Below the pieces are notes generated by a model. It made no database searches. It saw nothing but the letters and a program-made list of their open reading frames with translations, and was not told the origin of the DNA. From an uncultured bacterium (GTDB lineage: Bacteria > Verrucomicrobiota > Kiritimatiellia > RFP12 > CAIWXQ01): a stretch of DNA of 64,000 nt. Both the position numbers and the translations under genes were made by a program. Position 1 is the first letter of the stretch. Each line of letters begins with the position of its first letter. Of the stretch, positions 49,901 to 58,199 are shown piece by piece. The stretch spans positions 182,802 to 246,801 of the forward strand of contig CAIWXQ010000018.1 in NCBI GenBank assembly GCA_903916675.1. The letters are read 5' to 3'.

Positions 49901-51238
49901 ATGCGTAGAAAACGCAAGTTTATTGCCGCCAGTGGAGAAGCCCAGGTCTTTCTGTTCTGGGCGTTTCTGCTGTTGGCTCTTTCCTTTATGGCCATGAATG
50001 TGGATGTGCCTGTGGTCTCGGACATTTTAGGATTCTATGGCCGGTGGCCGATATTGTGTCTCGTGCTGCTGACAGGGATGATGCTGTTTTCAGCTGAAAA
50101 GGGGGTTCGGCGTTGGACAACGGTGGACACCAGCCTGCTGGTCATGCTGACGGTGTTTGGTTTCAGCGCGGCGTACTCGGTGCAACCGGGGAAATCGATC
50201 TTGTATTACCTGATTCTCTGGTTTGAATTTGGCGCGTTGGTGATGGTCCCCCGCTTGCTCGACCCCGTGTATTGGCGCAGACTTCTTGTCGGGATCACCG
50301 GAATTCTTTTTGTTACCGCTGTGCTCTCCCTGTATGGGTATGCGGCTGGAGACGCTCTGTCGGGAGGTGGCGGCCGTCTCCGATCGGCAGGAATCAACTC
50401 CAATTCAGTTGGCGCCTGTTTCATGATGGCCATCCTGATCCTTTGGACCTACATCTATACGCAGCGCGGAGGTTTGCGATGGCTGGCGTGTGGGGCGCAA
50501 GCAGCTCTATTGGTCGGGCTGTATTTGACCGGTTCCCGAAGTTCCCTGGTGGGGATGATCATCGGCACATTTTTCGTTTTTGCCTTGTTGCGGCGTTATG
50601 TGAGCATGCTGGTCGGTGTCGTGGTCTTGGTGTTTGCGCTGATGGTTTTCGGCCTGATCGGAGTAGCCAAGGAGTCAGTTAGCTCCTCCTCCAGCATGCG
50701 AGAAACACTACAAGAGGATTTTTCAACACGTATTATGCGTAAAGAAGGGCGCGTCCAGCCCGACGATCCATTTCAAGGCCGCCGTGGACCGTGGGCGCAG
50801 GCCTTGGAGCAGTGGAGGAATTACCCGTGGCTGGGCAACGGGTTTGGCGTGACCGATCCGTATAGCATACGCCCGATTGATGGCTCCGGCTATCACGGCA
50901 TGCTGGCTTCCGTGGGTGTGCTGGGAACCATCGCCTTTGCCATCCCCCCTCTGATCCTGCTGGGAAGCGTCTGGCGGAGTGTGCGTTCGCGCCACTGGGG
51001 CAACCGACCCGTGCTGGAAAATGATCCGCGGGAAATCATGGCGTTTGGCAGCGGCCCCATGGTGGGGTTGCTGGTGGAGGGGGTTGGCGAACCGTGGATG
51101 ATCGGCATTGGATCCATGATGGTGTTCCTGTATATGCTCGGGTTTGGCGCCTGCCTCTCAGCCTTCTCCTGGGGGCGGCATATCCTGCTGGTGGAGGAGC
51201 ACGCGCGCCCGCAACGGGATTACTGGGTTCCGTTCTAG
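49901..51238 (+). CDS. O-antigen ligase/polymerase family membrane protein (2)
   Basis: A 445-residue polytopic protein with 11-12 helices, starting after a clear GGGGAGAA ribosome site. GSRSSLVGMIIGTFFVF and a long loop with QALEQWRNYPWLGNGFGVTD, followed by GSGYHGMLASVGVLGTIAF (the H-x-x-x-L-x-x-x-G-x-x-G pattern), match Wzy/WaaL-type proteins. With the protein at 28217 it makes two candidates for polymerase and ligase. A 27-base (TTGGTTGCC)x3 tandem lies upstream at about 49780-49806. Confidence 0.82.
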   Translation: MRRKRKFIAASGEAQVFLFWAFLLLALSFMAMNVDVPVVSDILGFYGRWPILCLVLLTGMMLFSAEKGVRRWTTVDTSLLVMLTVFGFSAAYSVQPGKSILYYLILWFEFGALVMVPRLLDPVYWRRLLVGITGILFVTAVLSLYGYAAGDALSGGGGRLRSAGINSNSVGACFMMAILILWTYIYTQRGGLRWLACGAQAALLVGLYLTGSRSSLVGMIIGTFFVFALLRRYVSMLVGVVVLVFALMVFGLIGVAKESVSSSSSMRETLQEDFSTRIMRKEGRVQPDDPFQGRRGPWAQALEQWRNYPWLGNGFGVTDPYSIRPIDGSGYHGMLASVGVLGTIAFAIPPLILLGSVWRSVRSRHWGNRPVLENDPREIMAFGSGPMVGLLVEGVGEPWMIGIGSMMVFLYMLGFGACLSAFSWGRHILLVEEHARPQRDYWVPF

Positions 51239-51753
51239 CGCGTTCCGCAAAAGTAGGGCGCGGCGTCCTCGCCGCAGCCCCCGCACCCTCTGCCCGTTTC
51301 GCGCCCTTCGCGTGTTTTGCGGGTGAATGCAGTTGGTTTTGTTTCCCGCGAAACACGCTAAATACGTAAATAACAGCTTTGTTCGCATGTTTTGCTGGCC
51401 CGACAGCCTCATGTTCCCTGCCACCAATCTTCTCCTTCTTAATCCTGATCGTAATCGTAATCTTAATCTCTCCCCGTCTTCATCCCCCTTCGATTGCGAT
51501 TAGGATGTTCTCTGTTCTCTGACGTCTGACTTCTGTCCTCTGTTCTCTGACCGCTGACCTCTGTCTTCTGACCTCTTCCCCAAAGTTTCGCGGGCAAACG
51601 GCTGTTGCCCCTTTCCGCTTGCCTCTTGCATCCCCTCCGCGTCCCCTGTGCCTTGCGTGATCTCAACCGCCCGACCGCCCAACTCTCCCTTTGACCGCTG
51701 ACCTCTGACCTCTGGCCCCAGACCTCCGATCTCTCCCCCACGAAACCAATCCC
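51239..51753. repeat. Repeat mosaic (A, C, B, G)
   Basis: A short hairpin GCGGCG-TCCT-CGCCGC (51260-51275) after the stop, A pair (51295-51325 and 51343-51368), C hairpin (51436-51505), B (51500-51575), A (51583-51600), G (51655-51685), B (51692-51740). No gene is supported; the next start has a pyrimidine-rich leader. Confidence 0.75.
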
Positions 51754-52929
51754 ATGCGCCTCACGCTCGTAACCAACATCATCAGCCCGCACCAGCTCCC
51801 CTTGGCGCGGCAGATCGTGGCGCATCTGGGCGCGAATGCTTTTCGCTACGTGGCCACGGAGCCAGTACAGGCGGAACGGGCGCAGCTCGGGTGGGTCGAG
51901 GGCGCGCCGTTGCCGTGGGTGCTGGAGCCTTGGCGCGGCGGAGAGGCTGCCCGGGCGGCCGACATCTGGCTGCACGAGGCAGATGTGGTGTTGTGCGGCA
52001 CACGGGATCTGGATCTTTTTGCCCAACGGCTGGCAGGGCAAAAGCTGCTGCTCTACATGGCGGAGCGCTGGTTCAAGCCGCCGCAAGGGGTGGCGCGGTT
52101 GCTGCACCCCGGTTTCCTGCGCATGGCCCTGCGTTTCCGGAGCCTGGCGCAATCGCCTGGTTTTCACTACCTGCCGATCGGCTATCCGGCGGCACAGGAC
52201 ATGCGCACCATTTGCCGTCTGCCGGGCCGCAACTGGCTGTGGGGCTATTTCGTCGATCCGCCTGCCAATTTTAATTCTCATGCTGGCCAGAACCATTCGG
52301 GGTCGGGGTCGCTATCGGTATCGAAATCGAAGAACCCTCTTCGCATCCTCTGGGTCGGCCGCATGCTCAAATGGAAACGAGTGGACACATTGATTCGCGC
52401 CGTGGCGCTCTGCCGCGCGCGCAATGGCAACTGTGGACTCCGTCTGGTGGGGAGCGGCGAGCAGGAGAGAAAGCTACGGCATCTGGCGCAGCAGCTAGGC
52501 TGTCAGGACAAGGTGATTTTCGACCCGCCCGTACCCATTGCTCAGGTGCGAGCGGCATTGCAGCAGGCGGATGTCTATGTCCTGCCCAGTAACGGGTGCG
52601 AAGGGTGGGGTGTGGCGCTGAACGAGGCCATGTTGGAGGGGTGCTGCGTGGTGGCATCGCAGGACGCCGGCTCAGCAGCCACGCTTATCCGGCAGAGGGA
52701 GAATGGCCTGCTGTTCCGCCCGGGCGATGTGTCCGGCCTGGCAGAACAGCTGTTGCAATTGGAGCGCGACGAGCTGCTGCGCCAGCAGCTGGCAGCCGCA
52801 GGGCGGGAAACCATGCTCTCCGCATGGACACCGGAAATTGCAGCAAACCGCCTGCTGGCCTTTAGCGAAGCCCTGCTCGCCGGCCGCACCCCGCCGGTGC
52901 ATGCGTCCGGCCCTCTGCAAGCGGTTTGA
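51754..52929 (+). CDS. Glycosyltransferase family 4 with repeat-derived interdomain linker
   Basis: A 391-residue GT-B enzyme. It starts MRLTLVTNIISPHQLPLARQI; the donor-binding half begins LRILWVGRMLKWKRVDTLI and includes YVLPSNGCEGWGVALNEAMLEGCCVVAS with the E-x7-E motif. Between the two halves lies SGSGSLSVSKSK (about residues 183-194), encoded by a family-E repeat arm. The insert sits exactly at the domain linker, so function is probably kept. The gene is preceded by a family-B tract and no clear ribosome site. Confidence 0.87.
   Translation: MRLTLVTNIISPHQLPLARQIVAHLGANAFRYVATEPVQAERAQLGWVEGAPLPWVLEPWRGGEAARAADIWLHEADVVLCGTRDLDLFAQRLAGQKLLLYMAERWFKPPQGVARLLHPGFLRMALRFRSLAQSPGFHYLPIGYPAAQDMRTICRLPGRNWLWGYFVDPPANFNSHAGQNHSGSGSLSVSKSKNPLRILWVGRMLKWKRVDTLIRAVALCRARNGNCGLRLVGSGEQERKLRHLAQQLGCQDKVIFDPPVPIAQVRAALQQADVYVLPSNGCEGWGVALNEAMLEGCCVVASQDAGSAATLIRQRENGLLFRPGDVSGLAEQLLQLERDELLRQQLAAAGRETMLSAWTPEIAANRLLAFSEALLAGRTPPVHASGPLQAV
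52298..52330 (+). repeat. Family E hairpin arm captured in coding sequence
   Basis: CGGGGTCGGGGTCGCTATCG and the next 13 bases match the reverse complement of the right arm of the E element (28093-28117). It is in frame and open and encodes a Ser/Gly/Lys linker. Confidence 0.8.
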
Positions 52930-52990
52930 GAGAGCAGAGGTCGGAGGTCAGAGAACAGAGAACAGAGGACAGAGGGCAGAGGGCAGGGGA
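52930..52990. repeat. Family B tract in reverse orientation
   Basis: AGAGGTCGGAGGTCAGAGAA and similar units are the reverse complement of the CTCTGACC tracts elsewhere, giving a purine-rich leader before the four-helix-bundle gene. Confidence 0.75.
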
Positions 52991-53371
52991 ATGCAGATTA
53001 ACTCGGCAAAGGACTTGGTTGTCTATAAGAAGGCGTATGAACTGGCTATGGCCATCTTTGCGTTGACCGGGTCATTTCCCGCCGAGGAGAAGTATGCACT
53101 GACAGGTCAAATCAGACGCTCATCCCGCTCTGTCTGTCTGAACCTGCGTGAGGCGTGGGCCAAGCGACGCTATGAGCCGCATTTCGTCAGCAAGTTGACC
53201 GATTGCGATGGAGAAAACAGCGAGACCGACTCCTCCTTGGATTTTGCCCTTGATTGTGACTATATTCCGAAGAAGACGCATGCGGAATTGACTGCTGCAT
53301 GTCATGAAATCGGTCGTATGCTTGGTGCCATGATCAAACAACCTACTGTCTTCCTGATCTCCGACCTCTGA
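52991..53371 (+). CDS. Four-helix-bundle protein (S23/IVP family)
   Basis: A 126-residue helical protein of the four-helix-bundle family found inside 23S rRNA intervening sequences and in polysaccharide loci. It shows LVVYKKAYELAMAIFALTGSFP, GQIRRSSRSVCLNLREAWAKRRYEPHFVSKL and a conserved Cys/Glu-rich third helix, and it is near the usual length. The start has GGGCAGGGGA upstream. No enzymatic role is known for this family. The last residues (FLISDL) are encoded where a family-B tract begins. It is flanked by B tracts in opposite orientations, which suggests it may have moved as a unit. Confidence 0.75.
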   Translation: MQINSAKDLVVYKKAYELAMAIFALTGSFPAEEKYALTGQIRRSSRSVCLNLREAWAKRRYEPHFVSKLTDCDGENSETDSSLDFALDCDYIPKKTHAELTAACHEIGRMLGAMIKQPTVFLISDL

Positions 53372-53474
53372 TTTCTGGCCTCTGATCTCCGTCCCGTCCT
53401 TTGACGTCTGACATCTGTCCTCTGCCCGCTGACCTCTGACTTCTGACCTCTGACTTCTGTTCTCTATCCAACCC
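53372..53474. repeat. Family B tract
   Basis: About twelve degenerate CTCTGACC/CTCTGACTTCTGACC units fill the whole gap up to the next ATG. Together with 52930-52990 they form inverted flanks of the four-helix-bundle gene. Confidence 0.8.
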
Positions 53475-54638
53475 ATGCCACAGCTTCACATAGTCCACGT
53501 CGTTGGCTCCGCCGACCGCAGCGGCGCGGGCGTGGCGGCTTCGGTTTGCGAACTGTGCAGTGCCATCTCCGGCCAGGCACGGGTGACGCTGGTTGCCGGG
53601 ACAGATGGAGGCCCGCGATACCCGGTGGCGGACCGCGTTCGCCAGCTGCTCTGTCCGAAAAGTCCGTGGATGGGACGCTATCGCCGGTTTGCGGCAACGC
53701 TGAACCAGGCGCTGGCCGAAGGCGCGGACCTTGTGCACGTGCATGGGCTGTGGATGCCGGAGATGCATTTGGCCTGTCGGGCCGCACGGAAGCGGAACAT
53801 TCCGTACCTGATCAGCGCCCATGGCATGCTGATGCCCTGGGCATTCCAGTACAAGCAATGGAAGAAATTCCTCCCCTGGCGCTGCTACCAGCAATCGGAT
53901 TTGCGCCGCGCCGCTGCCGTAGTGGCGAACAGTGCTTCGGAGGCATCCGCCATCCGGGCCTTTGGCTTTCCCAACGAGACCCTGACGATCCCGCATGGCA
54001 TTCACCTGCCGCACCGGGAGCTGCTACGCAATGGAATTGCGCCGCGGCAGGTTGTCTTTCTTGGGCGTTTGCATCCGATCAAGGGGCTGATGAACCTGGT
54101 GGATGCCTGGGCACTGGTGCGTCCGGCAGGATGGCAACTGGTTCTGGCAGGGCCGGACGAAGGCGGCTTCCAGTCCATCTTGATGGATCGCATCCAGCAG
54201 CACAAGATAACCGAATCCGTGTCTTTTGCCGGCGCGCTGGACGACGCACACAAGTGGGTGCTGTTGCAACGGGCGGATCTGGCAGTCCTCCCCTCATTCA
54301 CCGAAAACTTCGGGCTGGTGGTTCTCGAAGCGCTGGCTTGCGGCGTGCCGGTTATCACGACGAAAGGAACCCCGTGGGCGGCGGTGGTTGAACGCGGTTG
54401 CGGCTGGTGGGTGGATGTTGGCGTTCCATCGCTGGCAGCTGTCCTGCGAGAGGCGACCGGGTTGTCAGATCAGGCCCGGCAGCAGATGGGGCGCTGCGGC
54501 TACGAACTGGTGCGCGACGCGTTCACCTGGGATCGCGTAGCTCGCGAGATACTGGCAAACTACGAGCGGCTGAAGGGAATCCACCATAATCCTAATCTTA
54601 ATCCCGCTCCTAATCCCCTCCGAGCGGATTCAGATTAA
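53475..54638 (+). CDS. Glycosyltransferase family 4
   Basis: A 387-residue GT-B enzyme. HIVHVVGSADRSGAGVAASV is the acceptor-side loop, followed by LVHVHGLWMPEMHLACRAA and ISAHGMLMPWAFQYKQWKK; the donor domain has VVFLGRLHPIKGLMNLVDAW and LAVLPSFTENFGLVVLEALACGVPVI. These are typical of WcaI/PimB-like enzymes. The final ~20 residues, HHNPNLNPAPNPLRADSD, are encoded by a family-C repeat. The start follows a B tract directly. Confidence 0.87.
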   Translation: MPQLHIVHVVGSADRSGAGVAASVCELCSAISGQARVTLVAGTDGGPRYPVADRVRQLLCPKSPWMGRYRRFAATLNQALAEGADLVHVHGLWMPEMHLACRAARKRNIPYLISAHGMLMPWAFQYKQWKKFLPWRCYQQSDLRRAAAVVANSASEASAIRAFGFPNETLTIPHGIHLPHRELLRNGIAPRQVVFLGRLHPIKGLMNLVDAWALVRPAGWQLVLAGPDEGGFQSILMDRIQQHKITESVSFAGALDDAHKWVLLQRADLAVLPSFTENFGLVVLEALACGVPVITTKGTPWAAVVERGCGWWVDVGVPSLAAVLREATGLSDQARQQMGRCGYELVRDAFTWDRVAREILANYERLKGIHHNPNLNPAPNPLRADSD

Positions 54639-54942
54639 GATTACGATTCAGATTACGATTATGATCAGGATGTTTTGTTCCCAGTGACCGGTTCGATCGC
54701 GCGGCTAGTCATCACCCGCAACCGAAAGGTAGGGCGGCCAGTCCCTTGGCCGCCGCGGTGCTCGAATGGCTACCTATCCCTTTTGCGGTTCTCCGAACAG
54801 TCTAACAGTCTTCCGCCTAACAGCCTTACCCGCAGCCTGACTAACACCCATACATGCGACGCTTTCGCGGCGCCTCTCACACCCGAACGGTGTTAATCTC
54901 CATCGTAATCTTAAGCCTTCTCCCCTAACCCCGGGATTTTCT
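54639..54942. repeat. Repeat mosaic (C, H, I)
   Basis: The family-C hairpin (54587-54672) begins inside the preceding gene. Then come an H hairpin nearly identical to the one at 46995 (54733-54754), a family I tract (54787-54848) and a short C unit (54893-54915). No gene is supported. Confidence 0.75.
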
Positions 54943-55539
54943 ATGCAACTGGAAACCTATCGCAACCAACATACCCTGAAGAACAAAACCGCCCGGCTGG
55001 TGTGGTTCTGGGCGTGGTTGTTGTTGTTTCGCTGGACGCCACGCCCTCTGCTGGGCTGGCGACGCTTCCTGTTGCGGCTCTTCGGCGCCCGCATTGGCCG
55101 GCGCGCGCACATCTACCCCAGTGCGCGGATCTGGGCGCCGTGGAATCTGGAAATGGGGGACCATGCCTGCATCAGCGAGAATGTGATCGTCTACTGCGTC
55201 GACCGCATTCGTCTGGGCGACAACACGGTGGTCTCGCAAAACGTCCATCTCTGCACCGCCAGCCACGATTATACGCGCACAGACTTTCCGCTGACCACAG
55301 CCCCCATCACCATCAACAGCCAGGCCTGGGTCTGTGCAGATGCCTATATCGGGCCGGGCGTGGAAATCGGCGAGGGGGCAGTCGTCGGCGCCCGCGCTGC
55401 GGTGTTTACGAATGTAACGCCTTGGACCGTTGTGGGCGGCAACCCGGCACGCAAGCTCAAGGATCGTGAACGCGGAGCCTGCCGGAATGGAGACAGCCCA
55501 AACCAGGAAACACCGGCCAATCTACAGGTTATCCGGTAG
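54943..55539 (+). CDS. WcaF-like hexapeptide acetyltransferase
   Basis: A 198-residue left-handed beta-helix acetyltransferase. The N-terminal helix KTARLVWFWAWLLLFRWTP is membrane-facing, then IGRRAHIYPSARIWAPWNLEMGDHACIS and NVIVYCVDRIRLGDNTVVSQNVHLCTASHD give the hexapeptide coils, and IGPGVEIGEGAVVGARAAVFTNV and GGNPARKL complete it. His in TASHDYT matches the catalytic His of WcaF/NodL-type enzymes. It should O-acetylate a sugar from acetyl-CoA. Confidence 0.88.
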   Translation: MQLETYRNQHTLKNKTARLVWFWAWLLLFRWTPRPLLGWRRFLLRLFGARIGRRAHIYPSARIWAPWNLEMGDHACISENVIVYCVDRIRLGDNTVVSQNVHLCTASHDYTRTDFPLTTAPITINSQAWVCADAYIGPGVEIGEGAVVGARAAVFTNVTPWTVVGGNPARKLKDRERGACRNGDSPNQETPANLQVIR

Positions 55540-55605
55540 CAGATGTCGACTGTGGGACAGCAGTGGGCGGTCCTGTAAGAATCAGGTTTTTGTGCGAGGT
55601 CCGGT

Positions 55606-56532
55606 ATGATTGCACTCCAGTGCACGATGTGTCACGCGCCGCTGTCCCTTCCGACCACGGCTGGCGATGAACCCTGCGCCGTACCGTGTTCGCAATGCGG
55701 CAGGACGTGGTGGTTCCGCGCTGGCGTGTTTGATGCGCTTGGACAGGGCGTTCTCTTGTCGGACGCCGCCTTTTCGCATCGCCAGTGGGATCACATCTAT
55801 GCAGCGGACGCACCGCAACAACTGGACGCGCATCTGGCCTTTTACAAGCGGTACGTGGTGGACAATGTCTTGGCGCAAAGCCCGACGCTGCCGGGGCGGC
55901 TGACTGCAGGCGCGACAGGCCTCAAGGTATTGGAAATCGGATCCGGCAGAAGCGAATGGTCCTGGTGGATGGCGAAACTGGGGCATGAAGCTGTGGCCAT
56001 TGATTTTTGTGAGCCGGTGTTGCAACGCGCGCGCGCCATGTTTCGGCAGCAGGGGGGGCTGCCCGGCCTGTTCGTGCTCGGAAGCATCGAGCAGATGCCG
56101 TTTGCGGATCACACCTTTGACCTGGTGTATGGCGGCGGGGTGATTGAGCATCTTGCCAATACGCCCGGCGTGCTGCGGGAGCTGGCGCGTGTCACGCGCC
56201 CCGGGGGTCTGATTCTGAACACGGTGCCGGCTTTTTCCCTGCGGACCATGTTGCAGCGATACTCCATCCCGCATGTGCCTCTGCTGCGTGCCTGCTGCAC
56301 ATGGCTGCAGATGTGCGCGTTGCGCGGCCGCTGGATGCGGTACGGATTTCAGTATAGTTTTACACGCTCGACACTCTGTCGCATGCATGCCGCCTGTGGC
56401 CTGCGTGTAACGCATGCCGGCCGATATGATGTGGGCATGGCATCACGGGGCAAGCCCGGAACCCCCGGTTATTGGTTGGCCGACCGCGAGCCATTCTGGG
56501 ACGTGTTGCTGGTCGAAGCTGTCAAGGATTGA
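55606..56532 (+). CDS. Class I SAM methyltransferase with N-terminal zinc-ribbon-like Cys motif
   Basis: A 308-residue protein. The first 35 residues carry C6-x2-C9 and later Cys residues (C24, C28, C31: CAVPCSQC), as in zinc-ribbon methyltransferases. The SAM-binding region is LKVLEIGSGRSEWSWWMAKLG, motif II VFVLGSIEQMPFADHTFDLVYGGGVIEHL, and LARVTRPGGLIL is post-motif III. It probably methylates a sugar or a small acceptor in the polysaccharide pathway. It starts 66 bases after the acetyltransferase gene. Confidence 0.82.
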   Translation: MIALQCTMCHAPLSLPTTAGDEPCAVPCSQCGRTWWFRAGVFDALGQGVLLSDAAFSHRQWDHIYAADAPQQLDAHLAFYKRYVVDNVLAQSPTLPGRLTAGATGLKVLEIGSGRSEWSWWMAKLGHEAVAIDFCEPVLQRARAMFRQQGGLPGLFVLGSIEQMPFADHTFDLVYGGGVIEHLANTPGVLRELARVTRPGGLILNTVPAFSLRTMLQRYSIPHVPLLRACCTWLQMCALRGRWMRYGFQYSFTRSTLCRMHAACGLRVTHAGRYDVGMASRGKPGTPGYWLADREPFWDVLLVEAVKD

Positions 56533-56684
56533 GCACATTCACGGTTTGCCGGATGCGCCTGTCAATCGGGACGCCTCTTTGCGGCGTCCGCGGACGGTTC
56601 GGAGAACCGTCATTTCTCCCAACAGCCGCTTGCCCGCTTTTGACAGTCTCTATAGCAAATGACTCTGCTAGACAGATCGCTCGG

Positions 56685-57959
56685 ATGAAGACGCCAACAG
56701 TCAAATGCCTCTTTCTTGTGCTGGCCATTTTCTATGCCGGCGCGCTTCCGCTGATTCTCACGAATTACAATCAGGGGCGCGCGGCTGTTGACACACAAGT
56801 TTTCCACTATCCCACCATCCAGCATTTCACGCACACCCTCGATGTGCACAGCTATCCCTGTTCGATGGCTCCCGGCTATCACATCCTGCTCGCCCGTGTT
56901 GCGCGCTGCTGCCCGGATTCCATGCGCACGCTGAAACTGGCAGGTTCCGTCTTTACAGCGCTGCTTTTTGGCCTCCTGGTCTGGATGCTGACGCCCCGGT
57001 TCGGGGTTCTGCACACCACGGCCATTCTTTTGCCCGCCATCACATCGATGTATATTTTTCCGGCCGGAGTATGGCTTCTCCCCGACAATCTGGCGTGGGT
57101 CACGGTGCTCGCGTTTCTTCTCCTGCTCCTGCATCCATTTTCCGGAATCAGCTGGTATCTCTGCTGTGGCGCGACGCTGGCCATCATGGTTCTGGTGCGG
57201 CAGACGAATATTTGTTTTGCCGGCGCCTTCTGGCTGGCAGCGGTTTGGGCTGGGGGCATCACCACAAGCAAGGCGAGCGAGTTTCTTCGTCGCCTGGGCA
57301 GCGCGTTTCTGGCAAGCCTGCCGGCACTTGCCATCCTGGCTTTCCTGTTCCAGCAGTGGGGGGGGGTGCGGCCGCCGGACACGGCAACCTTCCAGAGTGG
57401 TCATCGGTTTCAGCCCAATTTCGCTACGCCCGCGCTTTTTCTCGCCCTCTTTTGTGTTTATAGCCTTTGCTGTCTTCCCTACTTGTGGAATCCCGTCCGG
57501 CAGCTGGTGCGCAGCCGCCGCAGTCTGCTGATCATCTGGATCAGCCTGGCTGCGGGTCTGGCCATCTCGTTGTTGATGCCGACCGACTACAATGTTGATG
57601 CGGGCCGGATGAGCGGGCTGTGGAACCTCGTGCGCGTAACGCCGGTGATTGCCCACCATTCGATTCTGCTTTCCCTGTTGGCGTCGGCCGGCGCAGGGAT
57701 GTTGACCGTGTGCCTGCTTCTTGTACGCGGGCGCCGGAAATGGATCCTGGCTGCGGCCTGTGCCGGTTTTGTTGTTGCGCAGACAGCCAATAATATGGCG
57801 TGGGAGAGGTACCATGTCGGGTTCATTTTCTTGCTGCTATTCCTGGTTGTACGCGAACTGCCGCAGGACGAAGGCATTCCCCAGCCACGAATGTGCGCCG
57901 TGTTGCCGATCTTGTTTGCAGTCGCAAACACGGCCTTCTTGGTTCAAGGCCTGCGGTAA
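56685..57959 (+). CDS. Polytopic membrane protein, Alg10-like GT-C candidate
   Basis: A 424-residue protein with about ten helices. The first loop (residues ~25-65) has YNQGRAAVDTQVFHYPTIQHF and PGYHILLARVA, and a loop near 165 has LVRQTNICFAGAFW, recalling the R-Q-T-N-I motif of Alg10/DIE2 glucosyltransferases. This is a weak resemblance; a GT-C glycosyltransferase is the best call. A G9 run at 57358-57366 lies inside the frame (W-G-G-V), so slippage would truncate it. The last ~85 bases are duplicated at 59144-59229. Confidence 0.55.
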   Translation: MKTPTVKCLFLVLAIFYAGALPLILTNYNQGRAAVDTQVFHYPTIQHFTHTLDVHSYPCSMAPGYHILLARVARCCPDSMRTLKLAGSVFTALLFGLLVWMLTPRFGVLHTTAILLPAITSMYIFPAGVWLLPDNLAWVTVLAFLLLLLHPFSGISWYLCCGATLAIMVLVRQTNICFAGAFWLAAVWAGGITTSKASEFLRRLGSAFLASLPALAILAFLFQQWGGVRPPDTATFQSGHRFQPNFATPALFLALFCVYSLCCLPYLWNPVRQLVRSRRSLLIIWISLAAGLAISLLMPTDYNVDAGRMSGLWNLVRVTPVIAHHSILLSLLASAGAGMLTVCLLLVRGRRKWILAAACAGFVVAQTANNMAWERYHVGFIFLLLFLVVRELPQDEGIPQPRMCAVLPILFAVANTAFLVQGLR

Positions 57960-58199
57960 TTATTTGGGAAACGGCAGCCCGAATGCACTACGAATGAAGC
58001 ACGTGATCGGAATGGCCGCGATGTTGGGATGCAGTCGGCGGACGGGTACTGGACAGCATTCACCGCTTCTGGCATTTGTTCACCATGAATGCGCCACTAC
58101 CGTCCGGTTGCTATGGGTCTTTGATCGCGGGGGACACAAAGCGATTTCTTATCAAACGATTCGAGCGTAGAACGCGTTGACCAACGAGCGAGCACATTG
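57960..58199. other. Intergenic region, no recognised feature
   Basis: A 240-base gap between the GT-C candidate and the FkbM gene. It contains no family A-J repeat and no recognisable gene. Together with the FkbM gene it is bounded by two ~85-base direct repeats (57874-57959 and 59144-59229). Confidence 0.45.

Noticed and set aside
49723..49908. Small ORF between the fucosyltransferase-like and O-antigen ligase-type genes
   Set aside because: It overlaps both neighbours, its centre is a TTGGTTGCC tandem repeat, and no family resemblance is seen.
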